The notes: a model not told the origin generated them from the sequence alone. Numbered from the stretch's first letter, positions 17,228 through 25,461 are shown. The stretch: 64,000 nt of DNA from JBDZUZ01 sp040255445 (GCA_040255445.1 JBDZUZ010000002.1:1-64000), one strand, 5' to 3'. Program-made: numbers and translations.

Positions 17228-17574
17228 GGGGCAAAGTGTAGCGGGTCGAGGCCATGGCGACGGCTTTCAAGGCTCGCTCCCGCGGGCGTCCGCCATCTGC
17301 CATTCCGGCAGCCACGAGGGGCGCCGCCCCGGCCCGCTGTCAGGGTTGGCAACGCGTTGAAGGGCACGCCCGGCGGGCCCGCGGGGAGTGGGGGCGGTCC
17401 ATGACTCTGGCACGGCTGTTGCACCCGGCTTGCGGACGGCCGCGCGGCCGGTGGGCGATCGCTCCCGCCACGCGGCCCTCAAGAGGATCGAGACCGCCGA
17501 CCCCTCCGACAAGGCGGGTCGGCAGTACCGCAGAAGAGAAGCCCCCACACGGGAAGCACGCAAGAGGAACCTCC
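17228..17574. other. Divergent intergenic region between nuoA and groEL1
   Basis: These 347 bp separate two divergently transcribed genes. The groEL1 frame remains open through it, but the translation is low-quality Arg/Pro-rich sequence with no GroEL similarity, so it is not coding. It contains a sigma-54-type promoter (17408-17423) and an 8-bp palindrome gcgatcgc (17455-17462) just downstream. I find no CIRCE element (the TTAGCACTC inverted repeat bound by HrcA). No clear promoter for nuoA was recognised. Confidence 0.7.
17408..17423 (+). promoter_or_regulatory. Sigma-54 (-24/-12) promoter for groEL1
   Basis: The sequence TGGCACGGCTGTTGCA matches the RpoN consensus TGGCACG-N4-TTGCW at every defined position, with the invariant GG and GC separated by exactly 10 nt. 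It is on the correct strand. Transcription would begin about 12 nt downstream, leaving a leader of about 140 nt before the groEL1 ATG. An enhancer-binding activator would be needed; I could not pick out its binding site. Chance matches of this quality are rare but possible. Confidence 0.72.
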
Positions 17575-19317
17575 ATGCCGGCCAAAGAACTGTCATTCGA
17601 TGTCGATGCCCGCCAGTCCCTGCTCGCGGGTGTGGAGAAGCTCGCCAAGGCCGTCAAGGCCACCCTCGGCCCCCGCGGCCGCAACGCCGTCCTCGACAAG
17701 TCCTGGGGCGGGCCCACCGTCACCAAGGACGGCGTCAGCGTCGCCGAGGAGATCGAGCTCAAGAATAAGGCGGAGAACATGGGCGCCCTGCTCGTGAAGG
17801 AAGCCGCCAGCAAGACCTCCGACAACGCCGGCGACGGCACCACCACGGCGACCGTCCTGGCAGAGGCCCTCTTCCGCGAAGGCCTCCGTCACATCGCCGC
17901 GGGCGTCGATGCCAACCAGCTCATCCGCGGCATGAAGGCCGCGGTCGAGGTCGTCGCCGCGGACATCAACAAGCTGTCCACCCCCGTCAAGGGCAAGGCC
18001 GACATCCAGAACGTCGCCACCATCTCCGCCAACAACGATGCGGCCGTCGGCAAGATCATGGCCGACGCCTTCGAGAAGGTCGGCAAGGACGGCGTCATCA
18101 CCGTCGAGGAAGGCAAGAACATCGACACCGTCGTCGATGTCGTCGAGGGCATGCAGTTCGACCGCGGCTTCCTCAGCCCCAACTTCGTGACCGATGCCGA
18201 GTCGATGAAGGTCGTCCTCGACAAGTGCCTGGTCCTCATCCACGAGGACAAGATCGACAGCGTCACCAAGCTGGTCCCGCTGCTCGAGAAGGTCATGGGC
18301 ACCAAGAAGCCCCTGCTCATCATCGCCGAGGATGTCAGCGGCGAGGCGCTCGCGACGCTCGTCATCAACAAGCTCCGCGGCACGCTGCAGGTCGCGGCCG
18401 TCAAGGCCCCCGGCTACGGCGACCGCCGCAAGGCCATGCTCGAGGACATCGCCGTCCTCACCGGCGCTGATCCGATCATGAAGGACCTGGGGATCGAGCT
18501 CGATCAGGTCGAGATCGCCCAGCTGGGCATGGCCAAGAAGATCGAGATCGATGCGGACAACACCACGATCATCGAGGGCGCGGGCGACACCAAGTCGATC
18601 CAGGCCCGCATCAGCCAGATCCGCTCCGAGATCGAGAAGACCACCAGCGACTACGACCGCGAGAAGCTCCAGGAGCGTCTCGCCAAGCTCGCCGGCGGCG
18701 TCGCGCAGATCAAGGTCGGCGCTGCCTCCGAGGCCGAGCTCAAGGAGAAGAAGGCCCGCATCGAGGATGCGCTGCACGCGACCCGCGCTGCGGTCGCCGA
18801 GGGCATCGTCCCCGGCGGCGGCGTCTCCTTCATCCGCGCCCGCAAGGCGCTCGAGAACATGAAGGAGTACAAGGCGGTCTTCGGCAAGAACGAGGATGCG
18901 GTCAGCGAGGATGTCGGCCGCGTGAAGTTCGACTTCGCCGCGGGCATCCGCACTGTCTACACCGCCCTGGCGGTGCCGCTCCACACCATTGCTGAGAACG
19001 CCGGCGCCAAGGGCAGCGTGGTCGTCAGCAAGGTTGGCGAGGGCAAGGGCTCGTTCGGCTTCAACGCCCTGACGCTCGAGTACGGCGACATGGTCGAGGA
19101 CGGCGTGATCACGCCGGCGAAGGTCGACCGCTCGGCGATCCAGAACGCCGCGAGCGTGGCGACCGTGCTGCTCGCCGCGGACTGCATCGTGACCACCAAG
19201 CCCGAGCCCAAGGATGCAGCCCCGGCGATGCCGGGCGGCGGCATGGGGGGTATGGGTGGAATGGGTGGTATGGGAGGCATGGGCGGGATGGGGGGGATGG
19301 GTGGCATGGGCTTCTGA
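17575..19317 (+). CDS. groEL: Chaperonin GroEL (copy 1, Gly-Gly-Met tail)
   Basis: This is a 580-residue 60-kDa chaperonin that folds proteins in an ATP-driven double ring with GroES. The start is ATG 17575, preceded by 'agagga'. Motifs include 'VKATLGPRGRNAVLDKSWG', the ATP-binding 'GDGTTTATVLAEA', and 'GIVPGGGV'. The C-terminus is a long run of GGM repeats, as in classical GroEL. It is about 30 residues longer than the E. coli protein, partly because of an insertion around 'KEYKAVFGKNEDAVSEDVG' in the C-terminal equatorial region. It is the first gene of groEL1-groES-groEL2 and lies behind the sigma-54-type promoter. Confidence 0.97.
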   Translation: MPAKELSFDVDARQSLLAGVEKLAKAVKATLGPRGRNAVLDKSWGGPTVTKDGVSVAEEIELKNKAENMGALLVKEAASKTSDNAGDGTTTATVLAEALFREGLRHIAAGVDANQLIRGMKAAVEVVAADINKLSTPVKGKADIQNVATISANNDAAVGKIMADAFEKVGKDGVITVEEGKNIDTVVDVVEGMQFDRGFLSPNFVTDAESMKVVLDKCLVLIHEDKIDSVTKLVPLLEKVMGTKKPLLIIAEDVSGEALATLVINKLRGTLQVAAVKAPGYGDRRKAMLEDIAVLTGADPIMKDLGIELDQVEIAQLGMAKKIEIDADNTTIIEGAGDTKSIQARISQIRSEIEKTTSDYDREKLQERLAKLAGGVAQIKVGAASEAELKEKKARIEDALHATRAAVAEGIVPGGGVSFIRARKALENMKEYKAVFGKNEDAVSEDVGRVKFDFAAGIRTVYTALAVPLHTIAENAGAKGSVVVSKVGEGKGSFGFNALTLEYGDMVEDGVITPAKVDRSAIQNAASVATVLLAADCIVTTKPEPKDAAPAMPGGGMGGMGGMGGMGGMGGMGGMGGMGF

Positions 19318-19419
19318 GCCCGTCCCGTCTCACTCGCAGCCTGAGTTCATTCGGTACAGCAACACACGCACACACCGCCCGGCCCGCCGGGCAGCACCAG
19401 AGAGAATCGGAGCACACAC

Positions 19420-19710
19420 ATGGCCGTCAAGCCGCTTGAGGATCGCGTTCTCGTCAAGCCCATCGAAGCCGAGACCAAGACCGCTTCGGGCATCTACCTC
19501 CCCGAGTCGAGCAAGGAGAAGCCCATCAAGGGGCGCATCGTCTCCACCGGCCCGGGCAAGCGCATGGACAACGGGCAGCGGGCCCAGATGTCGGTCAAGG
19601 GCGGCGACACCGTCGTCTTCGGCAAGTACGCGGGCACGGAAGTCGAGATCAAGGGCGAGAAGCACCTGATCATGCGCGAGAGCGAACTGCTGGGCGTGAT
19701 CGAGGGCTGA
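19420..19710 (+). CDS. groES: Co-chaperonin GroES
   Basis: This 96-residue co-chaperonin caps the GroEL ring. It begins 'MAVKPLEDRVLVKP' and carries the mobile loop 'ASGIYLPESSKEKP', whose Ile-Tyr-Leu contacts GroEL. The length is normal. It lies between two groEL genes, 102 nt after the first and 69 nt before the second, so one GroES probably serves both. A short GC hairpin (19377-19392) lies in the upstream gap and could modulate readthrough. Confidence 0.97.
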   Translation: MAVKPLEDRVLVKPIEAETKTASGIYLPESSKEKPIKGRIVSTGPGKRMDNGQRAQMSVKGGDTVVFGKYAGTEVEIKGEKHLIMRESELLGVIEG

Positions 19711-19779
19711 GCCCTCATCAACGCGATCTCGCTCCACAACACAAACTGACCCGCCGCGAGGCGTGAAGGAAGTTCCAGA

Positions 19780-21399
19780 ATGTCCACCAAGCAGATCATG
19801 TTCGCCGATGCCGCGCTTCTCGAGATGAAGAAGGGCGTCGATCGGCTGGCCGATGCGGTCAAATGCACGATGGGCCCCAGCGGGCGCCACGTCGTGATCG
19901 AGAAGAGCTACGGCGGCCCGCACATCACCAAGGACGGCGTCAGCGTCGCCAAGGAAGTCTCGCTCCCCGAGCCCTTCCAGGCGATGGGCGCCAAGATGGT
20001 GAACGAGGTCGCCAAGAAGACCGCCGACAAGGCCGGCGACGGCACCACCGCCGCGACCGTCCTCGCTCAGGCGATCTTCACCGAGGGCCTGCGTCACGTC
20101 GCCGCGGGCGCCAACCCCGTGCAGCTGCACCGCGGCATCAACGGCGCGGCCAACGCCGCCGCCGCCGCGATCGACGCCATGTCGACCAAGTGCAAGGGCA
20201 AGGACGACTACAAGAAGGTCGCCACCGTCTCGGCGAACCACGATTCCAACGTCGGCGAGATCATCGCCGAGGCGATCAGCAAGGTCGGCGCCGAGGGCGT
20301 CGTCGAGATCGAGGACGGCCGCACCGCCGAAACCCAGCTCGATTACGTCGAGGGCATGCAGTTCGACAAGGGCTACCTGTCGCCCTACTTCATGACCGAC
20401 CCCAAGACCGCCGAGTGCGTGCTCGAGGATGCCTACATCCTCATCTACGAGAAGAAGATCGGCAACCTGCCCGACCTGCTCCCCCTGCTCAACAAGGTCG
20501 TGATGAACGGCAAGCCCCTGCTCATCATCGCCGAGGAAGTCGAGAACGAGGCTCTCGCCGCGCTGGTCGTCAACCGCCTCCGCGGTACGCTGAAGATCTG
20601 CGCTGTCAAGGCCCCGGGCTTCGGCGACCGCCGCAAGGCGATGCTGGGCGATATCGGCGTCCTGACCGGCGGGCTCTTCATCAGCGAGGACCTGGGCCGC
20701 TCGATCGAGTCGATCGAGCTCAATGAGCTCGGCCGCGCCAAGAAGATCGTCGTCACCAAGGACGACACCACGATCATCGAGGGCGCCGGCAAGAAGGCCG
20801 ACATCCAGGCCCGCGCCGCCCAGATCAAGTCGCAGCACGACAAGTCCACCAGCGACTACGACCGCGAGAAGCTGATGGAGCGTCACGCCAAGCTCACCAG
20901 CGGCGTGGCGATCGTCTCCGTCGGCGGCGCGACCGAGACGGTGCAGAAGGCGACCAAGGACCTGGTCGACGATGCGCTCAAGGCCACCCGTGCGGCCGCC
21001 AAGGAGGGATATGTCCCCGGCGGCGGCGTCGCCCTGCTCCGCACGCAGGAGGCCATCCTCGCGGCGAAGAAGAAGGCCAAGACCGACGACGAGAAGCTCG
21101 GCTTCGACATCGTCGCCAAGGCCGTCGAGGCCCCGGTCCGTCAGATCGCCGACAACGCCGGCTTCGACGGCGACCTCGTCGTCGAGAAGATCAAGGAGGG
21201 CAAGGGCGGCAACCACGGCTTCAACGCCGCGACCGGTGAGTACACCGACCTGGTGAAGGCCGGCATCATCGATGCCGCGCTGGTCGCCAAGACGGCGCTG
21301 ATCAACGCCGCGAGCGTGGCGGGCCTGATGCTGACCACCGATGTGCTCGTGACCGAGCTCAAGGACGAGGCCAAGGCCGAGATGGCCGCGGTGTCCTGA
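19780..21399 (+). CDS. groEL: Chaperonin GroEL (copy 2, no Gly-Gly-Met tail)
   Basis: This 539-residue second chaperonin is clearly diverged from copy 1. It begins 'MSTKQIMFADAALLEMKKG' and keeps the ATP-site region as 'GDGTTAATVLAQA', with Ala in place of the third Thr, plus 'GYVPGGGVALL'. It ends 'LKDEAKAEMAAVS' with no GGM tail. GroEL paralogues without the GGM tail are often specialised for particular clients or conditions. 'gaaggaag' precedes the ATG. It is the last chaperonin gene of the operon, ahead of a strong hairpin. Confidence 0.96.
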   Translation: MSTKQIMFADAALLEMKKGVDRLADAVKCTMGPSGRHVVIEKSYGGPHITKDGVSVAKEVSLPEPFQAMGAKMVNEVAKKTADKAGDGTTAATVLAQAIFTEGLRHVAAGANPVQLHRGINGAANAAAAAIDAMSTKCKGKDDYKKVATVSANHDSNVGEIIAEAISKVGAEGVVEIEDGRTAETQLDYVEGMQFDKGYLSPYFMTDPKTAECVLEDAYILIYEKKIGNLPDLLPLLNKVVMNGKPLLIIAEEVENEALAALVVNRLRGTLKICAVKAPGFGDRRKAMLGDIGVLTGGLFISEDLGRSIESIELNELGRAKKIVVTKDDTTIIEGAGKKADIQARAAQIKSQHDKSTSDYDREKLMERHAKLTSGVAIVSVGGATETVQKATKDLVDDALKATRAAAKEGYVPGGGVALLRTQEAILAAKKKAKTDDEKLGFDIVAKAVEAPVRQIADNAGFDGDLVVEKIKEGKGGNHGFNAATGEYTDLVKAGIIDAALVAKTALINAASVAGLMLTTDVLVTELKDEAKAEMAAVS

Positions 21400-21430
21400 T
21401 CAAGAGCCCGGGCGACAGGCTCGGGATGCG

Positions 21431-21477
21431 ATGAATCTTCCCGAGCCCACGGTCGAGAGTCCGTGGGCTCGATTCAT
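21431..21477 (+). repeat. Strong hairpin after groEL2 (possible terminator or attenuator)
   Basis: A perfect 11-bp inverted repeat, cgagcccacgg (21442-21452) and ccgtgggctcg (21461-21471), has an 8-nt loop. It is flanked by a further complementary pair, atgaatc (21431-21437) and gattcat (21471-21477). It lies 32 nt after the groEL2 stop and covers the first possible start codon of the next gene. No T-run follows, so it may be a non-canonical terminator, an mRNA stabiliser, or a structure limiting translation of the CPCC gene. Confidence 0.6.
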
Positions 21478-21805
21478 GTCTGAGAGTCCGCACAGGTTTG
21501 CTGCTCCAAACGATGCAGGAGGACCCTGCCCCTGTTGTGGCCACCTGAACGAGGATCAGGGCGACCCGCTTTGCGATCGCTGCTACTGGGAGCGTTCGTA
21601 CTACGAAGAATTGGACATCACGCGAACAGGTCCGGTGAATCAGATCTCCCTCGTGTCTGCAAGGGTGGTCTTTGAGAAACGAGGAGCTGCCGCGTGCCGT
21701 CTGGTGAACAGCGGGTCCGGAGTGTCGCTAGAGAAGCTCGCGAGCATGTCCGACTCGGAAGTGATTCAGCTTGCCCCTAGGGGAATTGATGCCGACCACG
21801 CGTGA
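21431..21805 (+). CDS. CPCC-type cysteine-rich small protein
   Basis: This protein is up to 124 residues long. Cys33, Cys35 and Cys36 in 'GPCPCCGHLNE', with Cys48 and Cys51 in 'DPLCDRCYWE', match the Cys_rich_CPCC family, a probable zinc-binding small protein of unknown function. The first ATG (21431) lies inside a hairpin; a second in-frame ATG at 21476 would give 109 residues and is an equally possible start. The gene is visibly less GC-rich than its neighbours and uses codons such as AGG, CTA and AAA that they avoid, which suggests acquisition from elsewhere. Its 3' end overlaps the dnaJ start by 17 nt. Confidence 0.72.
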   Translation: MNLPEPTVESPWARFMSESPHRFAAPNDAGGPCPCCGHLNEDQGDPLCDRCYWERSYYEELDITRTGPVNQISLVSARVVFEKRGAAACRLVNSGSGVSLEKLASMSDSEVIQLAPRGIDADHA

Positions 21806-22952
21806 CTACTACGAAGTCCTCAGCGTCGAACGCACCGCCGACGGCGAGGAGATCAAACGCGCTTACCGGCGCCTCGCGATGAAGTACCACCCGGACCGCA
21901 ACCCGGGGGATGCGGAGGCCGAGGCGAAGTTCAAGGAATGCGCTGAGGCCTACGAGGTCCTCTCCGACGAGCAGAAACGCAAGATCTACGACCAGTACGG
22001 GCACGAGGGCCTCCGCGGCCGAACCGGCGCCACGCACGACTTCTCCCGCATGGATGTCTCGGACATCTTCTCGATGTTCAACGACATCTTCGGTGGCGGC
22101 GGCGGCTTTGGTGGGGTGGGGGGTCAGCAGCGGGGGGGGCGCCGCGGCGTCGCCCGCGGCTATGACCTCGAGACCGAGGTCCGCATCACCCTCGCCGAGG
22201 TCGCCACCGGCGTCGAGCGCGATGTCGAGTTCACCCGCATGGACCTGTGCGAGGCATGCACCGGCTCGGGCGCCAAGCCCGGCAGCAAGCCGATCCAGTG
22301 CCCCACCTGCGGCGGCCGCGGCCAGGTGCAGCAGGTCGGCCTGGGCGGCATGTTCCGCATGGTCACCGCCTGCCCGGCGTGCGCGGGCCGCGGCCAGGTC
22401 GTCAAGGAATTCTGCGAGACCTGCCGCGGCAAGGGCCGCACGCCCAAGAAGCGGAGCCTCACCGTCAAGATCCCGCCGGGCATCCAGGACGGTCAGGCGA
22501 TCCGCGTGCAGGGCGAGGGCGAGCCCCCGCCACAGGAAGCCTCGCCCAGCGGCGAAGGCATGCGCGGCGATCTGCATGTCGTCGTCCGTGTCGAGGCCCA
22601 CGAGCTCTACGCCCGCGAGGGCGACCACCTGCTGCTGGAGATGCCCATCAGCTTCACGCAGGCGGCGCTCGGCGCCGAGCTCGAGGTGCCCACGCTCGAC
22701 GGCCGCACCACGCTGACGATCCCGCGGGCGACGCAGTACGGCTCGACCTTCCGCCTCTCCGGGCACGGCCTGCCCAATCTACGATCGGGCCGCAAGGGCG
22801 ACATGGTCGTCATCACCAAGATCGAAACGCCCCGCAAGCTGACGAGCCGGCAGGAGGAACTCCTCCGCGAGTTCGCCGGCACCGAGGACAACAACGTGCT
22901 CCCCGAGAAGCACGGGTTCCTCAAGCGGGTGAAGGACTTCCTGGGCGGCTGA
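21789..22952 (+). CDS. dnaJ: Chaperone protein DnaJ
   Basis: This is a 387-residue type I Hsp40 that stimulates DnaK ATPase and delivers substrates. I chose ATG 21789 (with 'agggga' upstream) over an in-frame TTG at 21771, because the J domain begins at once with 'TTRDYYEVL'. The J domain carries His34-Pro-Asp36 in 'KYHPDRNPG'. A Gly/Phe-rich linker follows ('IFGGGGGFGGVGGQQ'), then the four zinc-binding CxxCxGxG repeats from 'CEACTGSG' to 'CETCRGKG', then the substrate-binding beta-barrels. No dnaK is present in the window. Confidence 0.96.
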   Translation: MPTTRDYYEVLSVERTADGEEIKRAYRRLAMKYHPDRNPGDAEAEAKFKECAEAYEVLSDEQKRKIYDQYGHEGLRGRTGATHDFSRMDVSDIFSMFNDIFGGGGGFGGVGGQQRGGRRGVARGYDLETEVRITLAEVATGVERDVEFTRMDLCEACTGSGAKPGSKPIQCPTCGGRGQVQQVGLGGMFRMVTACPACAGRGQVVKEFCETCRGKGRTPKKRSLTVKIPPGIQDGQAIRVQGEGEPPPQEASPSGEGMRGDLHVVVRVEAHELYAREGDHLLLEMPISFTQAALGAELEVPTLDGRTTLTIPRATQYGSTFRLSGHGLPNLRSGRKGDMVVITKIETPRKLTSRQEELLREFAGTEDNNVLPEKHGFLKRVKDFLGG

Positions 22953-23010
22953 TCGCGAAAGCGCGATCGTGCCGCGGGTGTGCAGCATGTGGGGATTCCG
23001 GAGAAACAGG

Positions 23011-23565
23011 ATGAGCAAGGACCAGCGCCAGGAAGAGATCGACAAGGGCCGCCCGGCCGAGGAGGTCGAGGGCAAGCCGGCCGAGGGCTCAGAGAATGAC
23101 GGCGCGGAACTCGAGCAGCAGATCATGGAGCTCTCCGCGCAGCTGGACGACGCCAAGAACCGCGAGCTGCGGCTGCTGGCCGATTTCCAGAACTACCAGC
23201 GCCGCTCGATCATGAACGAGAAGACCGCCAAGCAGGACGGGGTCGCCTCTGTCGTCCGCGGCGTGGTGGGCGCGATCGACAACTTCGATCTCGCGCTCGG
23301 GCAGGACATGTCCAAGGCGACCGTCGAGCAGGTCATGGGCGGCATCCGCGTCATCCGCGATGAGCTGCTCAAGGCGATCCAGCAGGCAGGCGTGACTGTT
23401 GTGAGCCCCGCGCCCAACGACGAGTTCAAGCCGGGTCTGCACGAGGCCGTGACGCAGATGGCGCAGGAGGGTGTCGACTCCGGCAATGTCGCGATGACAT
23501 TCCAGGCCGGCTACACCCTCGGCGAGCGCGTGATCCGCCCCGCCAAGGTCGCCGTCGCGCCCTGA
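23011..23565 (+). CDS. grpE: Nucleotide exchange factor GrpE
   Basis: This 184-residue exchange factor releases ADP from DnaK. The N-terminal half is a charged coiled coil ('LEQQIMELSAQLDDAKNREL', 'LLADFQNYQRR'). The C-terminal beta wing has 'FKPGLHEAVTQ' and 'AGYTLGERVIRPAKVAV'. I use ATG 23011, preceded by 'ccggag', and not the in-frame starts at 22969 or 22987, whose extra residues look non-conserved. It follows dnaJ after 58 nt. Confidence 0.93.
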   Translation: MSKDQRQEEIDKGRPAEEVEGKPAEGSENDGAELEQQIMELSAQLDDAKNRELRLLADFQNYQRRSIMNEKTAKQDGVASVVRGVVGAIDNFDLALGQDMSKATVEQVMGGIRVIRDELLKAIQQAGVTVVSPAPNDEFKPGLHEAVTQMAQEGVDSGNVAMTFQAGYTLGERVIRPAKVAVAP

Positions 23566-23593
23566 CCGATCGTCGCTGCACAGAGGTACACCG

Positions 23594-23977
23594 ATGCCCA
23601 CCTACGACTACCGCTGCAAGGCCTGCTCGCACGAGTTCGAGCTGTTCCAGTCGATGAAGGATTCGCCCAAGCGCAAGTGCCCCGAGTGCGGGAAGAACGC
23701 GCTCGAGCGGCTGATCGGCACCGGCGCTGCCCTCCTCTTCAAGGGCTCGGGCTTCTACGAGACCGACTACCGCTCCGACAGCTACAAGAAGGCCAAGGAA
23801 GCCGAGAGTAAGTCGTCGAGCGGCGAGAGCAAGAGCGAGTCGAAGTCCGAGACAAAGTCGGACAGCAAGTCTTCCGAAAGCGGCAAGTCCGAGTCCAAGC
23901 CCGCGAAGACCGAAACCGCGAAGCCGGCCAAGGCCGACAAGCCCGCGGCAAAGAAGGCTTCCAAGAAGACCGCCTGA
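23594..23977 (+). CDS. FmdB-type zinc ribbon protein
   Basis: This 127-residue protein begins with the FmdB-family zinc ribbon 'PTYDYRCKACSHEFE', with Cys8, Cys11, Cys29 and Cys32 ('KCPECGK') as likely zinc ligands. It continues with 'LERLIGTGAALLFKGSGFY' and then a 60-residue Lys/Ser/Glu low-complexity tail. The family is thought to be regulatory but its role is uncertain. It lies 28 nt after grpE, which suggests cotranscription with the chaperone genes. Confidence 0.87.
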   Translation: MPTYDYRCKACSHEFELFQSMKDSPKRKCPECGKNALERLIGTGAALLFKGSGFYETDYRSDSYKKAKEAESKSSSGESKSESKSETKSDSKSSESGKSESKPAKTETAKPAKADKPAAKKASKKTA

Positions 23978-24002
23978 CAGGGCTGCGTGGTTGCCGCTTC
24001 CA

Positions 24003-24063
24003 CCCCACGCGGAGCGTGGGGGTATCCAAGACACCAGCCCCACTCGGAGAGTGGTGGTACCCA
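24003..24063 (+). repeat. Pair of REP-like palindromic repeats
   Basis: Two similar units lie 35 nt apart. The first (24003-24028) is ccccacgc-gga-gcgtgggg followed by ggtatcca. The second (24038-24063) is ccccactc-gga-gagtgg followed by tggtaccca. Changes in one arm are matched by changes in the other (g/c in copy 1, t/a in copy 2), so the hairpin has been maintained. This is typical of dispersed REP-like elements. It sits just before acpS. No third copy was noticed in the window. Confidence 0.6.
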
Positions 24064-24071
24064 GGGGCTCA

Positions 24072-24455
24072 ATGCGCATCATCGGGCACGGCATCGATCT
24101 GATCGAAGTCTCGCGCATCCGCGAGATGCTCGATCGCCACCCCGACCGCTTCGCCGAGCGCGTCTTCACCCAGCGCGAGCGCGACTACGCCGCGGACCGC
24201 AAACGCGGCGTCGAATCCCTCGCCGCGCGATTCGCCGCGAAAGAAGCCGTCTTCAAGGCCCTGGGCACCGGCTGGCGCGACGGCCTCGCCTGGACCGAGA
24301 TCGAGATCATGAACGATGCGATGGGCAAGCCTTCTGTCGTGCTCACCGGCGCGGCCGCAGCGCGGGCCGCATCACTGGGCATCGACTCCTGGCAGATCTC
24401 GCTGTCGCACACCGCCGATCACGCGATGGCCTCGGCGATCGCGTGCGGCGCGTGA
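24072..24455 (+). CDS. acpS: Holo-[acyl-carrier-protein] synthase
   Basis: This 127-residue phosphopantetheinyl transferase activates acyl carrier protein for fatty acid synthesis. ATG 24072 begins 'MRIIGHGIDLIEVSRI', with the magnesium ligand Asp9. The second motif, 'LAARFAAKEAVFKALG', provides the conserved Glu and Lys. 'WQISLSHTADHAMASAIA' closes the domain. The frame extends upstream through the palindromic repeats, but that part is not conserved. It ends 19 nt from the convergent HEAT-like gene. Confidence 0.94.
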   Translation: MRIIGHGIDLIEVSRIREMLDRHPDRFAERVFTQRERDYAADRKRGVESLAARFAAKEAVFKALGTGWRDGLAWTEIEIMNDAMGKPSVVLTGAAAARAASLGIDSWQISLSHTADHAMASAIACGA

Positions 24456-24474
24456 TCGGAATCGCGGCGGCGAA

Positions 24475-25461
24475 TCAGCCCCCGCCGCCGTCCTTCTTCT
24501 TCGCCGCCTCAGCCGCCTCTTTCGCGGCCCAGAAGGGCTTGAAGTCGTCGCGGTACCACTCGCGCCACGCCGGCAGATTCCAGCCCAATTGCCGCGTCGG
24601 CTGCTCGTACAACTCCTCGGTCAACCCGATCAGCGAGTTATGGATGTCGATGTGATACGTGATCACCGCGGCATCTTGAATCCTCAGCAGCGTGCCCTCG
24701 TTGACGACGCTCAACTGCGGATCGAACGCGACCGCGTTGGGTCCCACCACCGGTGTCAGCTCACTGACAAATGCCACCTGCTGGGCCACCATGATCCACG
24801 CGAGATCACCGGCGCGACCCTCGGCAGCGCCGCCGCTGCCGACACCCGCGCCCTGCACCTGCGCCCCGATCAGCCACGGGATCGCCGCGGCGAGTTTCAG
24901 CGTCTCCGCGAGCTTCGCCGCGGACGCCATTGTGTCCTTGTCGCGCGAGCGCAGCCCCTCGAAGACGACGAGCTTGAGCGACTCTGGCGGCCGCCCGGTC
25001 GCCTCGATCCGCCGCATCAGCCGGTCCGCCGCGGCCTTGCGGATCGCATCGTCCTTGTCGAAGACCCCGACCCACGCGAGCGACTCGTCGCCCGCATCGC
25101 CGGGGGCGTCGTAGAAGTGGTCGAGCATCGCGGTGCGGACGTCCTCGCCCTCACGCTCGAAGATTTCGATCATCGCCGGGAAGACCGCGGGGTCGGTGAA
25201 CTCGCGCATCTTGACGATGCCTTCCTGGCGGATCTGCGTGTTGCGGATGTTGCCGAAGTGCTTGAAGCGGATCTTGCGGAGTTCCTTCTCGGCGTCGATG
25301 CGCCGCTTCTGGAACTGCGCGTACTCCTTCGCCTCGGCACTCTCGGGGTCGATCGCCAGATGGCGGATCCACTCGGGCACATCCTCGCCGGCCTGGGCCA
25401 GCGCGGTGTGGGCGGACGCGGCGGCGAGAAGTCCGGCGGTCGCGAAGATCAAACGCTTCAT
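24475..25461 (-). CDS. Secreted HEAT-like repeat protein
   Basis: This 328-residue exported protein starts at ATG 25461, with 'aaagggg' upstream, and has a signal peptide predicted to be cleaved after 'TALAQA'. The first two thirds are helical repeats of HEAT type ('TDPAVFPAMIEIFEREGEDV', 'DDAIRKAAADRLMRRI', 'ASAAKLAETLKLAAAIPWLI'). The C-terminal part ('LGWNLPAWREWYRDDFKPFW') resembles the ends of other planctomycete HEAT-like secreted proteins. No catalytic residues are evident; a scaffold role is likely but unproven. Confidence 0.75.
   Translation of the reverse strand: MKRLIFATAGLLAAASAHTALAQAGEDVPEWIRHLAIDPESAEAKEYAQFQKRRIDAEKELRKIRFKHFGNIRNTQIRQEGIVKMREFTDPAVFPAMIEIFEREGEDVRTAMLDHFYDAPGDAGDESLAWVGVFDKDDAIRKAAADRLMRRIEATGRPPESLKLVVFEGLRSRDKDTMASAAKLAETLKLAAAIPWLIGAQVQGAGVGSGGAAEGRAGDLAWIMVAQQVAFVSELTPVVGPNAVAFDPQLSVVNEGTLLRIQDAAVITYHIDIHNSLIGLTEELYEQPTRQLGWNLPAWREWYRDDFKPFWAAKEAAEAAKKKDGGGG

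Noticed and set aside
17254..17574. Possible 107-residue N-terminal extension of GroEL1
   Set aside because: The extension is Arg/Pro-rich, has no GroEL similarity, contains the promoter, and the ATG at 17575 has a good RBS.
17228..17574. CIRCE/HrcA operator upstream of groEL1
   Set aside because: Searched by eye for the TTAGCACTC-N9-GAGTGCTAA inverted repeat; not present.
19240..19314. Tandem trinucleotide-like repeat
   Set aside because: It is the coding sequence for the GGM tail of GroEL1, not a separate repeat element.
17593..21216. Long minus-strand frames opposite groEL1 and groEL2
   Set aside because: Shadows of the chaperonin genes, caused by codon bias.
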